Assembly (NCBI GenBank): GCA_009829735.1 | Contig: CM020619.1 | Location: 17,737,816-17,801,815, forward strand | Source: Pyropia yezoensis | Taxonomy: Eukaryota > Rhodophyta > Bangiophyceae > Bangiales > Bangiaceae | DNA length: 64,000 bases | Reading direction: 5' to 3' | Shown here: piece by piece, positions 50,700 to 60,946 of the stretch | Layout: every line of letters starts with the position of its first letter | Numbering within the stretch: the first letter of the stretch is position 1 | Notes under the pieces: model-generated | What the model was told of the DNA's origin: nothing | Database searches by the model: none | What the model saw: the letters and a program-made list of their open reading frames with translations, nothing else | Position numbers and translations under genes: made by a program

Positions 50700-51153
50700 A
50701 GGAGAGGCGGGCAACATGAAGACCCTTGCTGTTTTTTTGTTCGTGAAGCAGACTGTGTCTCTCCCGAGACCCCCCAAAAACAGCTCCAGCAACGCCCAGC
50801 TCCCGCTTTACCTCACGTCCCCTCTTCCCACCCGCACCAAGACAAGTGCTGAGCTAGTCCAAACAGCTTCCGCTTTCCCGGGAGAGCCTCCGCGTCCGCC
50901 TCGCAGCCACCCTGAGATCGGCAGGGGCAGGCCTACCCCCCCTACAACAACAAAATCAGCGCCGGCGGCTTCAGTACCACCGCCACCATCGACGCCGTCG
51001 CCCACCCCGTTCCATGTACATAAAACAGATACTTTACCCCAGGTGCCGTGCCCCCAGGCCGCCTAGAGCTCTCCCCATACCCCCCCTCCCTCCCTCCCAC
51101 TATCAACCGAACCGCCATTGAACAGCGCGTGTCGCTATCGCTGGCACCCCCCC
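50700..51153. other. stretch between transposase fragment and LTR, nothing recognised
   Basis: Pro/Ser/Thr-rich open frame without domains, then a C-rich strip immediately before the LTR (ggcaccccccc). Confidence 0.4.
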
Positions 51154-51983
51154 TGTAAAGGTACGACCCTTACTTGATCCAATTCGGTCGTCAAGCCACT
51201 GATGTCATGCTAACTACATCCGTGCTTGATCCGTGATCTTCTTCGGACCGCATCCTGTGGATTCTAGATTCTTCCGAACGCTTCGAACGCCTTCCGGATG
51301 AATCTTGAATCCCCCAAAGATCTTCCACGAATATACTTTGACACGTGGCAGGATGCGTGGCTTACAGTGGCCCTGGGACCCCTCCAGAGGGCCCATTATG
51401 GAAGGCCAATAATGGTGCTGGAATTGCCATAGCTCGACGGGAACCAAGAGTATCGCATATCCCGTTTCCACCTCTGGGACAGCGTTTGGGAGCGTGTAAT
51501 GTGCTTACCAATAGTATGCAAGAACGATCTTGCAAGTAGCCCACCCCCTCGGATTGACCCTTCTGAGAGGGGGGTGTGCCGCGACGAGTGCTGACCTGCG
51601 TTTTCGGACCACCTGGTGTGGCAAACAAGAGGGACTACGCCGAGGGCCCTGTGAGCGACCCGAGGGGTGTGCCAGAGGGTATAAAAGCGTGCGTGCCTGC
51701 GACCGAGGGTGGAGAACGGAGGGAGGACTCAAGCCCATCGACATAAACACCTTTGAATCCTAGAACCCGAGAACGACCGACGTCAAGCTCATCCCCTTCG
51801 CACCCGTCTTCTTCGCGGACGTCTTCTTCGCGCGCACGTGTTGCGCGCGACCGACCGACACCGAGTAGGTTATCCGCCGTCGTACCGCGCGTGCGTTGAG
51901 GGTGGGCGTAGGGTGGCGAGCGAGGGACCGTGCGAGCACGAGTGTGCGGTCGCGGACGGCGCTTCGCTGCGTTTCACCTTACA
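51154..51983 (+). repeat. LTR 1, family B
   Basis: 830 bp, beginning TGTAAAGGTACG and ending CACCTTACA, followed after two T by TGGTAGCTTCAGAT. Ends are inverted (TGTAA/TTACA). The right boundary is inferred from the TG..CA rule and the adjacent primer-binding site, since tandem units stay alike past it. Confidence 0.82.
51680..51687 (+). promoter_or_regulatory. TATA box of the family B LTR
   Basis: TATAAAAG about 300 bp before the LTR end, the expected place for the element's promoter. Repeated at 58139-58146. Confidence 0.75.
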
Positions 51984-52634
51984 TTTGGTAGCTTCAGATA
52001 GTTTCCTACCCTGCGTGCGTGCGTGCGTGCGTGCGCCCCCGATACCGAGCGCTTTGCGTGCGTGCGCCCCCGATACCGAGCGCTTTTGCGCGGTAAGGCA
52101 GCCCTCGGGCTCACCGGCCTCTCCCCGGGTCTGTCGCGGGGCCCCACTGTGTTCGGGTTGGCCTTGTACCACCGGGCCATCGTGCCATTCGGGGTGGGGT
52201 CTTCCCGCACGGGGCTCCCTTCGTCCCGTCACCCCAGTTTGCCGCGTGCTGCTGGTTGGGGGGGTCGGTTCGGTTCCAACGGGGCGCACCATCGCGCGCA
52301 CGCGGGGCGGGTAACTACTGTGGGTTGACGGTTGGACTCCTCTGCGACGCGTCTCTGTGCAGGCTTGCTCGGTCCGGGAGGTTCGTGCTCCCTAACTGGA
52401 CCGGGTCAGTCCCCCACAGGGCCGCAGGTGACTGGACTGTGGACCTTCCCGGGCAAAGCCTTGGTAAGCTCCCACTCCAGTGGCCTTCCCTTACAAGGGA
52501 GTGCACAGCGAGTGTGGTCGTAGCGCTTCAGAGCAGCCTCCCTTGGTCCAGTGGCCGTGGGCCCGTAACTGGATCAAGGCAGTCTCCTCTGGGACGCGAG
52601 GAGCAGGAGCGTTGATCTGACACAGCAAGGGTGC
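51984..52634 (+). promoter_or_regulatory. primer-binding site and leader, family B
   Basis: TGGTAGCTTCAGAT begins at 51986, directly after the LTR; the primer tRNA was not identified. A 31-bp tandem duplication follows (52025-52055 and 52056-52086, unit gcgtgcgtgcgccccc plus gataccgagcgcttt). About 550 bp of GC-rich leader precede the zinc-finger frame, including a splice-donor-like GGTAAG at about 52462. Confidence 0.65.
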
Positions 52635-53123
52635 TTGTGTGCTTATCTCGTTACTGTTCTTACCCAATCACCAGTGGAACCAGAGAACAAGAATACCAAG
52701 ACCGGGGAGGGGACCCGCTCTGAACCCCCCCGTGTAGCAGACGCGGCGGCTGGACGTCGCCTACTTCTTCCGCCTCTTCCTCGTCGCCCTGCCTCGGACC
52801 AAGAAAAGGCGGCACCGCACCAAGTGGGCACGATCAAGCCTCGTACCGCGCGAACCGTGGAACGACGCGCCCTTCGTGTGGAAAGCCGTGGCCCGAGTGG
52901 ACGGATCGCGAAGCCCAAGTTCAAGTGCGGCTACTGTTACGTGACCTGTTACGGCGAATCCAACTGGCGTGACCACCGCGCCTCTCGCCGGCACAAGAAC
53001 AAGGTCAGCCCTCCTCGTCTCCTTTATTGTGTGGACTGCAAGCGCGAATTTGAGAGTGACGCCCACTACTATCGCAACCTGCGCGGCCTTTCCCACATCA
53101 AGACAGTAAATAAGCAGGCCTAA
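52635..53123 (+). CDS. zinc-finger accessory reading frame upstream of gag, family B
   Basis: About 162 codons ending three bases before the gag ATG. No ATG is present in the frame (the open stretch starts at a TTG), so initiation is unclear; splicing or a non-ATG start are possibilities. The C-terminal half holds a C2H2 finger CGYCYVTCYGESNWRDH..H (CxxC-x12-H-x5-H, U1/matrin-like) and a second related motif CVDCKREFESDAHYYRN..H. The N-terminal half is Pro/Arg/Lys-rich. These fingers bind RNA or DNA in known families. I know of no standard Ty3/gypsy gene in this position. Conserved in unit 2 at 59094-59582. Confidence 0.7.
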   Translation: MCAYLVTVLTQSPVEPENKNTKTGEGTRSEPPRVADAAAGRRLLLPPLPRRPASDQEKAAPHQVGTIKPRTARTVERRALRVESRGPSGRIAKPKFKCGYCYVTCYGESNWRDHRASRRHKNKVSPPRLLYCVDCKREFESDAHYYRNLRGLSHIKTVNKQA

Positions 53124-53126
53124 GCC

Positions 53127-53960
53127 ATGGAGTCCGGTAACGCCGGCGGTGGAGGCTCTGCAACTGTGACGCCTGAGGCATGGACTCAAATTACTTCTTA
53201 TGTCCAAAGCCTATTGGCCGACACGGCGAGACTGAAGGAGCAGCTGACGGCGACGCAAGCACACGTTGTGCGAGCTCCAAGTGGACCCAAGCCGAACAAG
53301 CCAAACACGTTCTCTGGAAAGCTGGGGACCGTGGATGCATGGGTATCCCACATGGACCAGTATCTTGCTGGGACGGATCCGGGCCAAGCGCTGGCCATTG
53401 CGAAGACTTATCTTCAAGGTGAGGCGTTTGCATGGTACCAGTCTTATGCGGCCTCAAGCGCTGTAGCGGATTGGCCAAGTCTTCGCGATGCCATGACGCA
53501 TCGGCTTAACCCCCTGAACAAGGAACAAGCGGCGCGGAACCTCCTGCACAAGTGGCGGCAGATCAAGGACGTGACAACATACAACAAGACTTTCCAGTCC
53601 ATTGTCCTGGAATTCCCGAGCATGACCATGCCCGAGAAGATTGATCGGTACAGCCGTGGACTCAAGTCGTACATCTGGGAAGTACTGTGCACCAAGCAGT
53701 ACGAATCTGTGGAGACTCTCATGCTGGATGCGCTGAAGGTGGAAGCGGCGAAACGCGGAAGCTATCGTAGCAGCGCTCAAAGCAACGCGTACCAGGCAGC
53801 AGTATCGAAGGCCGAGTCGACTCCGATGGATATCTCTGCTGTGCAAGTGACGCGTCTGACCCCCGAGGAGCGAAAGAGAAGCATGCGCGACGGACTTTGT
53901 CTGCGCTGCCGGGAGAAGGGCCACCTCGCTCGGAGCTGCCCAAAAGTGAGGCGGAACTGA
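53127..53960 (+). CDS. gag, family B unit 1
   Basis: 277 residues from ATG (MESGNAGGGGSATVTPEAWT). Capsid-type helical region (VDAWVSHMDQYLAGTD, AFAWYQSY, LRDAMTHRLNPLNKEQAARN, LKSYIWEVLCTKQYESVETL) typical of the Ty3/gypsy gag family, then one CCHC zinc knuckle CLRCREKGHLARSC at the C-terminus. It packages the element RNA. Much shorter than the gag of family A. Confidence 0.93.
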   Translation: MESGNAGGGGSATVTPEAWTQITSYVQSLLADTARLKEQLTATQAHVVRAPSGPKPNKPNTFSGKLGTVDAWVSHMDQYLAGTDPGQALAIAKTYLQGEAFAWYQSYAASSAVADWPSLRDAMTHRLNPLNKEQAARNLLHKWRQIKDVTTYNKTFQSIVLEFPSMTMPEKIDRYSRGLKSYIWEVLCTKQYESVETLMLDALKVEAAKRGSYRSSAQSNAYQAAVSKAESTPMDISAVQVTRLTPEERKRSMRDGLCLRCREKGHLARSCPKVRRN

Positions 53961-54385
53961 AGCAGGATCCGATTGCGGATACGCATCCCGCTCCAGTTCC
54001 GGAATTGGCCTTTCAGCGGCCTCATCTCGGTCTGCTAAGTGCAATGGGGACCGTGAATGGGGAGCGCGCTAAGATCCTGTTCGACGACTGCGCGATGATT
54101 AATTTTGCATCAACGAAGCTGATTGAGCGGCTGAAGATCAAGACCATTGCATCAACTGAAAATGCGCGGATGCCTGATGGGAAGCTTCACCCGTTGACAT
54201 CCACTGCGACACCTGTGAGGCTGAAAGTCGGCCGGTACCGAGAGAACCTGCATTTGGCCGTGTGCCCGCTGACTGAATATGACATCATTCTGGGCAAGAA
54301 ATGGCACGAAGACTTCGACGTGCAGAAGAACTACCGCAAGAATAAGGTGACGCTCCGGAAAGGTGGCAAACCTATATCCATTTGA
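53897..54385 (+). CDS. protease region, family B unit 1
   Basis: Overlaps the end of gag in another frame. Contains the retropepsin-like fold markers FQRPHLGLLSAMGTVNGERA, the NFASTKLIERL helix and YDIILGKKWHEDFDV, where ILG(K)xW is the usual second hallmark. Cleaves the polyproteins in related elements. Confidence 0.75.
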   Translation: MSALPGEGPPRSELPKSEAELKQDPIADTHPAPVPELAFQRPHLGLLSAMGTVNGERAKILFDDCAMINFASTKLIERLKIKTIASTENARMPDGKLHPLTSTATPVRLKVGRYRENLHLAVCPLTEYDIILGKKWHEDFDVQKNYRKNKVTLRKGGKPISI

Positions 54386-54487
54386 GCTACCCTGGACAAG
54401 TCGAAGACGCTGATAAGCAAGCAGAAGCTGGCCAAGATTCTCAAGCGGGGCCAACCTGCCTTTGCTATCTTCCTGAGACCCAACGAG

Positions 54488-56524
54488 GTGTCTGCTGCGT
54501 TGGAGATTAACTTCACGGACGTTCAACACTCGACTGAAGACCCAAGAATGAAGAAGCTGATACTCGAGTTTAAAGATGTCTCCCCCGACGACCTACCGAA
54601 AGCTCTACCTCCTGAAAGAAAGCAGCGGTTCAAGATCGATCTCGTGGACGACGCCGCACCCCATAAAAAGGGTATCTATCGTCTGTCCGAAGCGGAGTGC
54701 GAAGAACTTCTCCGGCAGATTCGCGACCTGCTGGATAAGGGCTTTATACAAGCAAGCAATTCTCCATGGGGTGCACCGGTACTCTTTGCGGTCAAGAAAG
54801 ATGGGAGATTCCGTCTTTGCATTGACTACCGGGCACTGAATAAGCAAACAATCAAGAACTGCTACCCGCTGCCACGTATTGACGACATCTTTAACAACCT
54901 TCGCAGCGCCAAGATCTTTTCGACGCTGGATCTCTGGTCTGGCTATCACCAGATTCGGATGGACCCCGAGTCGATCCCACTGACGGCTTTTCGAACGCGG
55001 TATGGGCTGTTCGAGTTCCTCGTTTTACCATTTGGTTTGTGCAACGCCCCGTCGGCGTTCATGAATCATATGAACGACGTCCTCCGGCCATACATCGACG
55101 GCTTCGTCTGCGCCTACCTGGACGACATCCTGATATACAGCAATTCTGTAGACGAGCACCTGTTTCATCTGCGGAAAGTGCTCACGACGCTGCGAGAGCA
55201 CAAGCTGTATGCAAAGCTGTCTAAGTGCGAGTTTGGTCGTACATCCGTCGATTTTCTCGGCCATGTCGTGTCGCCGAATGGCTTTGAGATGGAACGCACG
55301 AAAACCGAGTCCATCCGGATGTGGCCGACTCCTAGGAGCAAGAAGGATGTGCAGTCTTTCCTGGGCCTTGTCAACTTCTACCGGCGATTTGTACGCGGTA
55401 TGGCGGAGATTGCTAAACCGCTGACGGAGTTGACTGGGAACATCGAATTTGCATGGACAAAAGCGCATGAATATTCTTTCCGCACGCTCAAGGAGCGAGT
55501 GGCGAGTGCGCCTGTGCTGCGGCCGTTTGACCCAGACCTGCCCTTGATTGTGTCCACGGACGCCAGTGGCTGCGCTATAGGGGCTGTTCTAGAACAGGAC
55601 GACGGTATGGGACGTCGCCCAGTGGCCTTCTTTTCGCAGACACTGAACATTCACGAACAGCGGTACACCATACGAGAAAGGGAACTGTTGGCCATTGTTC
55701 AGGCTATCAGATACTGGCGGTGTTACCTGCATGGACGATCTTTTGACGTTCATACCGACCACGAATCCCTTCGCTACCTGAGAACCCAAGACAAGCTGAA
55801 TGATCGGCAAGTGCGCTGGCTGGAGACGCTGGAGCAATACGACTTCCGCATCACGCCTGTGCCTGGACCAAAGAACGTGGTAGCGGATGCCCTCTCGAGG
55901 AAGGACGAGAATGTCGAACCTCGAACCGAGGCTAACGCTGAACTCTTGGAGCGCGTACTACGCAAGGCGCTACCGAGAACGACCATCAAACCCGAGAAAA
56001 ACAAAGAACCACGGAAAACCAAAGAACCACGGAAAACCAAAGAACCACGGACAATCAAAGAACCAGAGAAAGAACAAGAACCAAGGAGTCCTGGAGAATC
56101 ACGGACTTCCAAGGAACCCGAGAATGGGCTACAAGTGAACAACCTCATGACCTTCGAGATGGACCCAGACAAGCTCGCTACGCTCCACAGTGAGTACCAT
56201 GCGGACCCCGAGTTTTCCAAACTCTACGAGAACCCGGTGTTGCCCTACCGTATAGACAAGGGGTTGTTACTCATAGGTGACCGCACGTGCATCCCCGCTG
56301 GTACTCACCGACTTGCTGTACTCCACGACCATCACGATGTGCCAAGCCAAGGGCACATGGGAGTTCGCAAGACAACCAAGAACCTGGTAGATAAGTTCTA
56401 CTGGAAGAAGCTGAGACAAGACGTCAAAGAATACGTGCAGACATGTGATCCCTGCCAACGCCATAAGAGCAGAACGGAATCACCTCTGGGTCACCTCCAA
56501 CCACTAGAACCATCGAAGGAGTGA
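54488..56524 (+). CDS. reverse transcriptase, RNase H and integrase N-terminus, family B unit 1
   Basis: RT with [36 protein letters not shown] and [11 protein letters not shown]; RNase H with [19 protein letters not shown] and [10 protein letters not shown]; a lysine-, glutamate- and proline-rich repeat linker (KEPRKT, about 55990-56060); then the integrase HHCC zinc region ([28 protein letters not shown]). Copies RNA to DNA and prepares integration. Confidence 0.93.
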   Translation: MSAALEINFTDVQHSTEDPRMKKLILEFKDVSPDDLPKALPPERKQRFKIDLVDDAAPHKKGIYRLSEAECEELLRQIRDLLDKGFIQASNSPWGAPVLFAVKKDGRFRLCIDYRALNKQTIKNCYPLPRIDDIFNNLRSAKIFSTLDLWSGYHQIRMDPESIPLTAFRTRYGLFEFLVLPFGLCNAPSAFMNHMNDVLRPYIDGFVCAYLDDILIYSNSVDEHLFHLRKVLTTLREHKLYAKLSKCEFGRTSVDFLGHVVSPNGFEMERTKTESIRMWPTPRSKKDVQSFLGLVNFYRRFVRGMAEIAKPLTELTGNIEFAWTKAHEYSFRTLKERVASAPVLRPFDPDLPLIVSTDASGCAIGAVLEQDDGMGRRPVAFFSQTLNIHEQRYTIRERELLAIVQAIRYWRCYLHGRSFDVHTDHESLRYLRTQDKLNDRQVRWLETLEQYDFRITPVPGPKNVVADALSRKDENVEPRTEANAELLERVLRKALPRTTIKPEKNKEPRKTKEPRKTKEPRTIKEPEKEQEPRSPGESRTSKEPENGLQVNNLMTFEMDPDKLATLHSEYHADPEFSKLYENPVLPYRIDKGLLLIGDRTCIPAGTHRLAVLHDHHDVPSQGHMGVRKTTKNLVDKFYWKKLRQDVKEYVQTCDPCQRHKSRTESPLGHLQPLEPSKE

Positions 56525-56539
56525 TGGTCAAGCGTCTCT

Positions 56540-57601
56540 ATGGACTTCATCACACCACTACCCAAGACTGCCCGAGGGCACACTGGTCTGCTGGTCGTCA
56601 TCGACCGACTGTCGAAGATGATACGCCTAGCAGCGACCAAGAGCGGTGCCTCGGCGCCCCACGTGGCCAAGCTGTTCTACGACCACGTGTATAGAAACTT
56701 CGGTCTACCTGCAAGCATCATAAGCGACCGAGACCCTGTCTTCATGTCCAAGTTCTGGAAGGCGCTGATGGATAAGATGGGTGTGCGACTGCGCCCTTCG
56801 TCAGTGTACCACCCGCAGACCGATGGACAGACGGAGATCATGAACAAGAAGACCGAAGAAGTGCTGCGCTGCTTTGTCGACCACAATCAATCGAACTGGG
56901 ACCTGCTTCTCACGGACGTGGAAGTGGCGTACAACCAATCCACGAATTCCGTTACGACTCACACGCCGTTTTATCTGGCGTATGGATTTAACCCCAAGAC
57001 CGTCCCCTTTGACCTCATTCGGGGAACGAACGACAAGGCACCTGCTGCAGCGGAATGGCTTTCATCTCTGAGCGCGGCTCACAAGACGGCAACGGACGCG
57101 ATCCGTCAAGCGAATGCCTACCGAGCTGCGTACGCCAATCGATCTCGGCGTACCTGCGACCTGAAGGTCGGCGACTACGTCCTACTAAGCACGAAGAACT
57201 TGATGCCTGAGTCATATCAAGGGGCGCGCAAGCCGATGCCCAAGTACTCGGGACCCTACCGCATCACGGAGGCTGTTACTCCGGTGACCTTCCGACTGGA
57301 CCTGCCCACCACTGTCCTGGAACGCAAGGTACACAATGCGTTCCACGCCAGCCTGCTGACGCCTTACAGGGCTGACAAGAACTTCGATCGTCGCCCTGTT
57401 CCGGCTCCACCGGTAGCCCTGACTGACGGCACTGTGGAGTACGAGGTCAACAAGATCCTGCGCTCCCGCAAGCGACGCGGTCGTACGCAGTATCTGGTGT
57501 CATGGAAAGGCTACGATGACACGGAGAACCAATGGATCTCGGAGGCGGACCTCCATGCTCCTGCTCTACTCCGGGCGTTCCACAAGCGGGGAGCGTCTTA
57601 A
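56540..57601 (+). CDS. integrase core and chromodomain, family B unit 1
   Basis: Integrase core MDFITPLPKTARGHTGLLVV, SIISDRDPVFMSKFWK, SSVYHPQTDGQTEIMNKKTE give the D, D and E of the catalytic triad. The C-terminus carries a chromodomain (EYEVNKILRSRKRRGRTQYL, VSWKGYDDTENQWISE). Places family B among chromoviruses. Confidence 0.93.
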   Translation: MDFITPLPKTARGHTGLLVVIDRLSKMIRLAATKSGASAPHVAKLFYDHVYRNFGLPASIISDRDPVFMSKFWKALMDKMGVRLRPSSVYHPQTDGQTEIMNKKTEEVLRCFVDHNQSNWDLLLTDVEVAYNQSTNSVTTHTPFYLAYGFNPKTVPFDLIRGTNDKAPAAAEWLSSLSAAHKTATDAIRQANAYRAAYANRSRRTCDLKVGDYVLLSTKNLMPESYQGARKPMPKYSGPYRITEAVTPVTFRLDLPTTVLERKVHNAFHASLLTPYRADKNFDRRPVPAPPVALTDGTVEYEVNKILRSRKRRGRTQYLVSWKGYDDTENQWISEADLHAPALLRAFHKRGAS

Positions 57602-57612
57602 GGGGGGGAATA
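57600..57612 (+). promoter_or_regulatory. polypurine tract, family B
   Basis: AAGGGGGGGAATA directly before the LTR at 57613, the expected plus-strand primer. Confidence 0.85.
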
Positions 57613-58442
57613 TGTAAGGGTTCAACCCTTACTTGATCCAATTCGGTCGTCAAGCCACTGATGTCATGCTAACTACATCCGTACTTGATCCGTGATCTTC
57701 TTCGGACCGCATCCTGTGGATTCTAGATTCTTCCGAACGCTTCGAACGCCTTCCGGATGAATCTTGAATCCCCCAAAGATCTTCCACGAATATACTTTGA
57801 CACGTGGCAGGATGCGTGGCTTACAGTGGCCCTGGGACCCCTCCAGAGGGCCCATTATGGAAGGCCAATAATGGTGCTGGAATTGCCATAGCTCGACGGG
57901 AACCAAGAGTATCGCATATCCCGTTTCCACCTCTGGGACAGCGTTTGGGAGCGTGTAATGTGCTTACCAATAGTATGCAAGAACGATCTTGCAAGTAGCC
58001 CACCCCCTCGGATTGACCCTTCTGAGAGGGGGGTGTGCCGCGACGAGTGCTGACCTGCGTTTTCGGACCACCTGGTGTGGCAAACAAGAGGGACTACGCC
58101 GAGGGCCCTGTGAGCGACCCGAGGGGTGTGCCAGAGGGTATAAAAGCGTGCGTGCCTGCGACCGAGGGTGGAGAACGGAGGGAGGACTCAAGCCCATCGA
58201 CATAAGCACCTTTGAATCCTAGAACCCGAGAACGACCGACGTCAAGCTCATCCCCTTCGCACCCGTCTTCTTCGCGGACGTCTTCTTCGCGCGCACGTGT
58301 TGCGCGCGACCGACCGACACCGAGTAGGTTATCCGCCGTCGTACCGCGCGTGCGTTGAGGGTGGGCGTAGGGTGGCGAGCGAGGGACCGTGCGAGCACGA
58401 GTGTGCGGTCGCGGACGGCGCTTCGCTGCGTTTCACCTTACA
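57613..58442 (+). repeat. shared LTR between family B units
   Basis: 830 bp, TGTAAGGGTTCAACCC to CACCTTACA; serves as 3' LTR of unit 1 and 5' LTR of unit 2. TATA motif at 58139-58146; primer-binding TGG at 58445. Confidence 0.85.
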
Positions 58443-59093
58443 TTTGGTAGCTTCAGATAGTTTCCTACCCTGCGTGCGTGCGTGCGTGCGTGCGCCCCCG
58501 ATACCGAGCGCTTTGCGTGCGTGCGCCCCCGATACCGAGCGCTTTTGCGCGGTAAGGCAGCCCTCGGGCTCACCGGCCTCTCCCCGGGTCTGTCGCGGGG
58601 CCCCACTGTGTTCGGGTTGGCCTTGTACCACCGGGCCATCGTGCCATTCGGGGTGGGGTCTTCCCGCACGGGGCTCCCTTCGTCCCGTCACCCCAGTTTG
58701 CCGCGTGCTGCTGGTTGGGGGGGTCGGTTCGGTTCCAACGGGGCGCACCATCGCGCGCACGCGGGGCGGGTAACTACTGTGGGTTGACGGTTGGACTCCT
58801 CTGCGACGCGTCTCTGTGCAGGCTTGCTCGGTCCGGGAGGTTCGTGCTCCCTAACTGGACCGGGTCAGTCCCCCACAGGGCCGCAGGTGACTGGACTGTG
58901 GACCTTCCCGGGCAAAGCCTTGGTAAGCTCCCACTCCAGTGGCCTTCCCTTACAAGGGAGTGCACAGCGAGTGTGGTCGTAGCGCTTCAGAGCAGCCTCC
59001 CTTGGTCCAGTGGCCGTGGGCCCGTAACTGGATCAAGGCAGTCTCCTCTGGGACGCGAGGAGCAGGAGCGTTGATCTGACACAGCAAGGGTGC

Positions 59094-59582
59094 TTGTGTG
59101 CTTATCTCGTTACTGTTCTTACCCAATCACCAGTGGAACCAGAGAACAAGAATACCAAGACCGGGGAGGGGACCCGCTCTGAACCCCCCCGTGTAGCAGA
59201 CGCGGCGGCTGGACGTCGCCTACTTCTTCCGCCTCTTCCTCGTCGCCCTGCCTCGGACCAAGAAAAGGCGGCACCGCACCAAGTGGGCACGATCAAGCCT
59301 CGTACCGCGCGAACCGTGGAACGACGCGCCCTTCAAGTGGAAAGCCGTGGCCCGAGTGGACGGATCGCGAAGCCCAAGTTCAAGTGCGGCTACTGTTACG
59401 TGACCTGTTACGGCGAATCCAACTGGCGTGACCACCGCGCCTCTCGCCGGCACAAGAACAAGGTCAGCCCTCCTCGTCTCCTTTATTGTGTGGACTGCAA
59501 GCGCGAATTTGAGAGTGACGCCCACTACTATCGCAACCTGCGCGGCCTTTCCCACATCAAGACAGTAAATAAGCAGGCCTAA
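59094..59582 (+). CDS. zinc-finger accessory reading frame, family B unit 2
   Basis: Same as 52635-53123, with both finger motifs (CGYCYVTCYGESNWRDH and CVDCKREFESDAH) preserved and again no in-frame ATG. The 31-bp leader duplication also recurs upstream. Confidence 0.7.
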   Translation: MCAYLVTVLTQSPVEPENKNTKTGEGTRSEPPRVADAAAGRRLLLPPLPRRPASDQEKAAPHQVGTIKPRTARTVERRALQVESRGPSGRIAKPKFKCGYCYVTCYGESNWRDHRASRRHKNKVSPPRLLYCVDCKREFESDAHYYRNLRGLSHIKTVNKQA

Positions 59583-59585
59583 GCC

Positions 59586-60419
59586 ATGGAGTCCGGTAAC
59601 GCCGGCGGTGGAGGCTCTGCAACTGTGACGCCTGAGGCATGGACTCAAATTACTTCTTATGTCCAAAGCCTATTGGCCGACACGGCGAGACTGAAGGAGC
59701 AGCTGACGGCGACGCAAGCACACGTTGTGCGAGCTCCAAGTGGACCCAAGCCGAACAAGCCAAACACGTTCTCTGGAAAGCTGGGGACCGTGGATGCATG
59801 GGTATCCCACATGGACCAGTATCTTGCTGGGACGGATCCGGGCCAAGCGCTGGCCATTGCGAAGACTTATCTTCAAGGTGAGGCGTTTGCATGGTACCAG
59901 TCTTATGCGGCCTCAAGCGCTGTAGCGGATTGGCCAAGTCTTCGCGATGCCATGACGCATCGGCTTAACCCCCTGAACAAGGAACAAGCGGCGCGGAACC
60001 TCCTGCACAAGTGGCGGCAGATCAAGGACGTGACAACATACAACAAGACTTTCCAGTCCATTGTCCTGGAATTCCCGAGCATGACCATGCCCGAGAAGAT
60101 TGATCGGTACAGCCGTGGACTCAAGTCGTACATCTGGGAAGTACTGTGCACCAAGCAGTACGAATCTGTGGAGACTCTCATGCTGGATGCGCTGAAGGTG
60201 GAAGCGGCGAAACGCGGAAGCTATCGTAGCAGCGCTCAAAGCAACGCGTACCAGGCAGCAGTATCGAAGGCCGAGTCGACTCCGATGGATATCTCTGCTG
60301 TGCAAGTGACGCGTCTGACCCCCGAGGAGCGAAAGAGAAGCATGCGCGACGGACGTTGTCTGCGCTGCCGGGAGAAGGGCCACCTCGCTCGGAGCTGCCC
60401 AAAAGTGAGGCGGAACTGA
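59586..60419 (+). CDS. gag, family B unit 2
   Basis: 277 residues, near-identical to unit 1 including the knuckle CLRCREKGHLARSC. Confidence 0.93.
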   Translation: MESGNAGGGGSATVTPEAWTQITSYVQSLLADTARLKEQLTATQAHVVRAPSGPKPNKPNTFSGKLGTVDAWVSHMDQYLAGTDPGQALAIAKTYLQGEAFAWYQSYAASSAVADWPSLRDAMTHRLNPLNKEQAARNLLHKWRQIKDVTTYNKTFQSIVLEFPSMTMPEKIDRYSRGLKSYIWEVLCTKQYESVETLMLDALKVEAAKRGSYRSSAQSNAYQAAVSKAESTPMDISAVQVTRLTPEERKRSMRDGRCLRCREKGHLARSCPKVRRN

Positions 60420-60844
60420 AGCAGGATCCGATTGCGGATACGCATCCCGCTCCAGTTCCGGAATTGGCCTTTCAGCGGCCTCATCTCGGTCTGCTAAGTG
60501 CAATGGGGACCGTGAATGGGGAGCGCGCTAAGATCCTGTTCGACGACTGCGCGATGATTAATTTTGCATCAACGAAGCTGATTGAGCGGCTGAAGATCAA
60601 GACCATTGCATCAACTGAAAATGCGCGGATGCCTGATGGGAAGCTTCACCCGTTGACATCCACTGCGACACCTGTGAGGCTGAAAGTCGGCCGGTACCGA
60701 GAGAACCTGCATTTGGCCGTGTGCCCGCTGACTGAATATGACATCATTCTGGGCAAGAAATGGCACGAAGACTTCGACGTGCAGAAGAACTACCGCAAGA
60801 ATAAGGTGACGTTCCGGAAAGGTGGCAAACCTATATCCATTTGA
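60356..60844 (+). CDS. protease region, family B unit 2
   Basis: Matches 53897-54385 almost exactly and overlaps gag in the same way. Confidence 0.75.
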   Translation: MSALPGEGPPRSELPKSEAELKQDPIADTHPAPVPELAFQRPHLGLLSAMGTVNGERAKILFDDCAMINFASTKLIERLKIKTIASTENARMPDGKLHPLTSTATPVRLKVGRYRENLHLAVCPLTEYDIILGKKWHEDFDVQKNYRKNKVTFRKGGKPISI

Positions 60845-60946
60845 GCTACCCTGGACAAGTCGAAGACGCTGATAAGCAAGCAGAAGCTGGCCAAGATTCT
60901 CAAGCGGGGCCAACCTGCCTTTGCTATCTTCCTGAGACCCAACGAG

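Larger units (their letters stand above)
51154..58442 (+). mobile_element. Ty3/gypsy (chromodomain) retrotransposon, family B, unit 1
   Basis: LTR (51154-51983), primer-binding site, leader, zinc-finger reading frame, gag, protease, RT-RNase H, integrase with chromodomain, polypurine tract, LTR (57613-58442). By eye the two LTRs differ at about five of 830 positions. pol is carried in several consecutive open segments; the copy has at most a few breaks and looks nearly whole. A second unit follows directly and shares the LTR at 57613. Family B differs from family A in gag, LTR and accessory gene. Confidence 0.92.
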
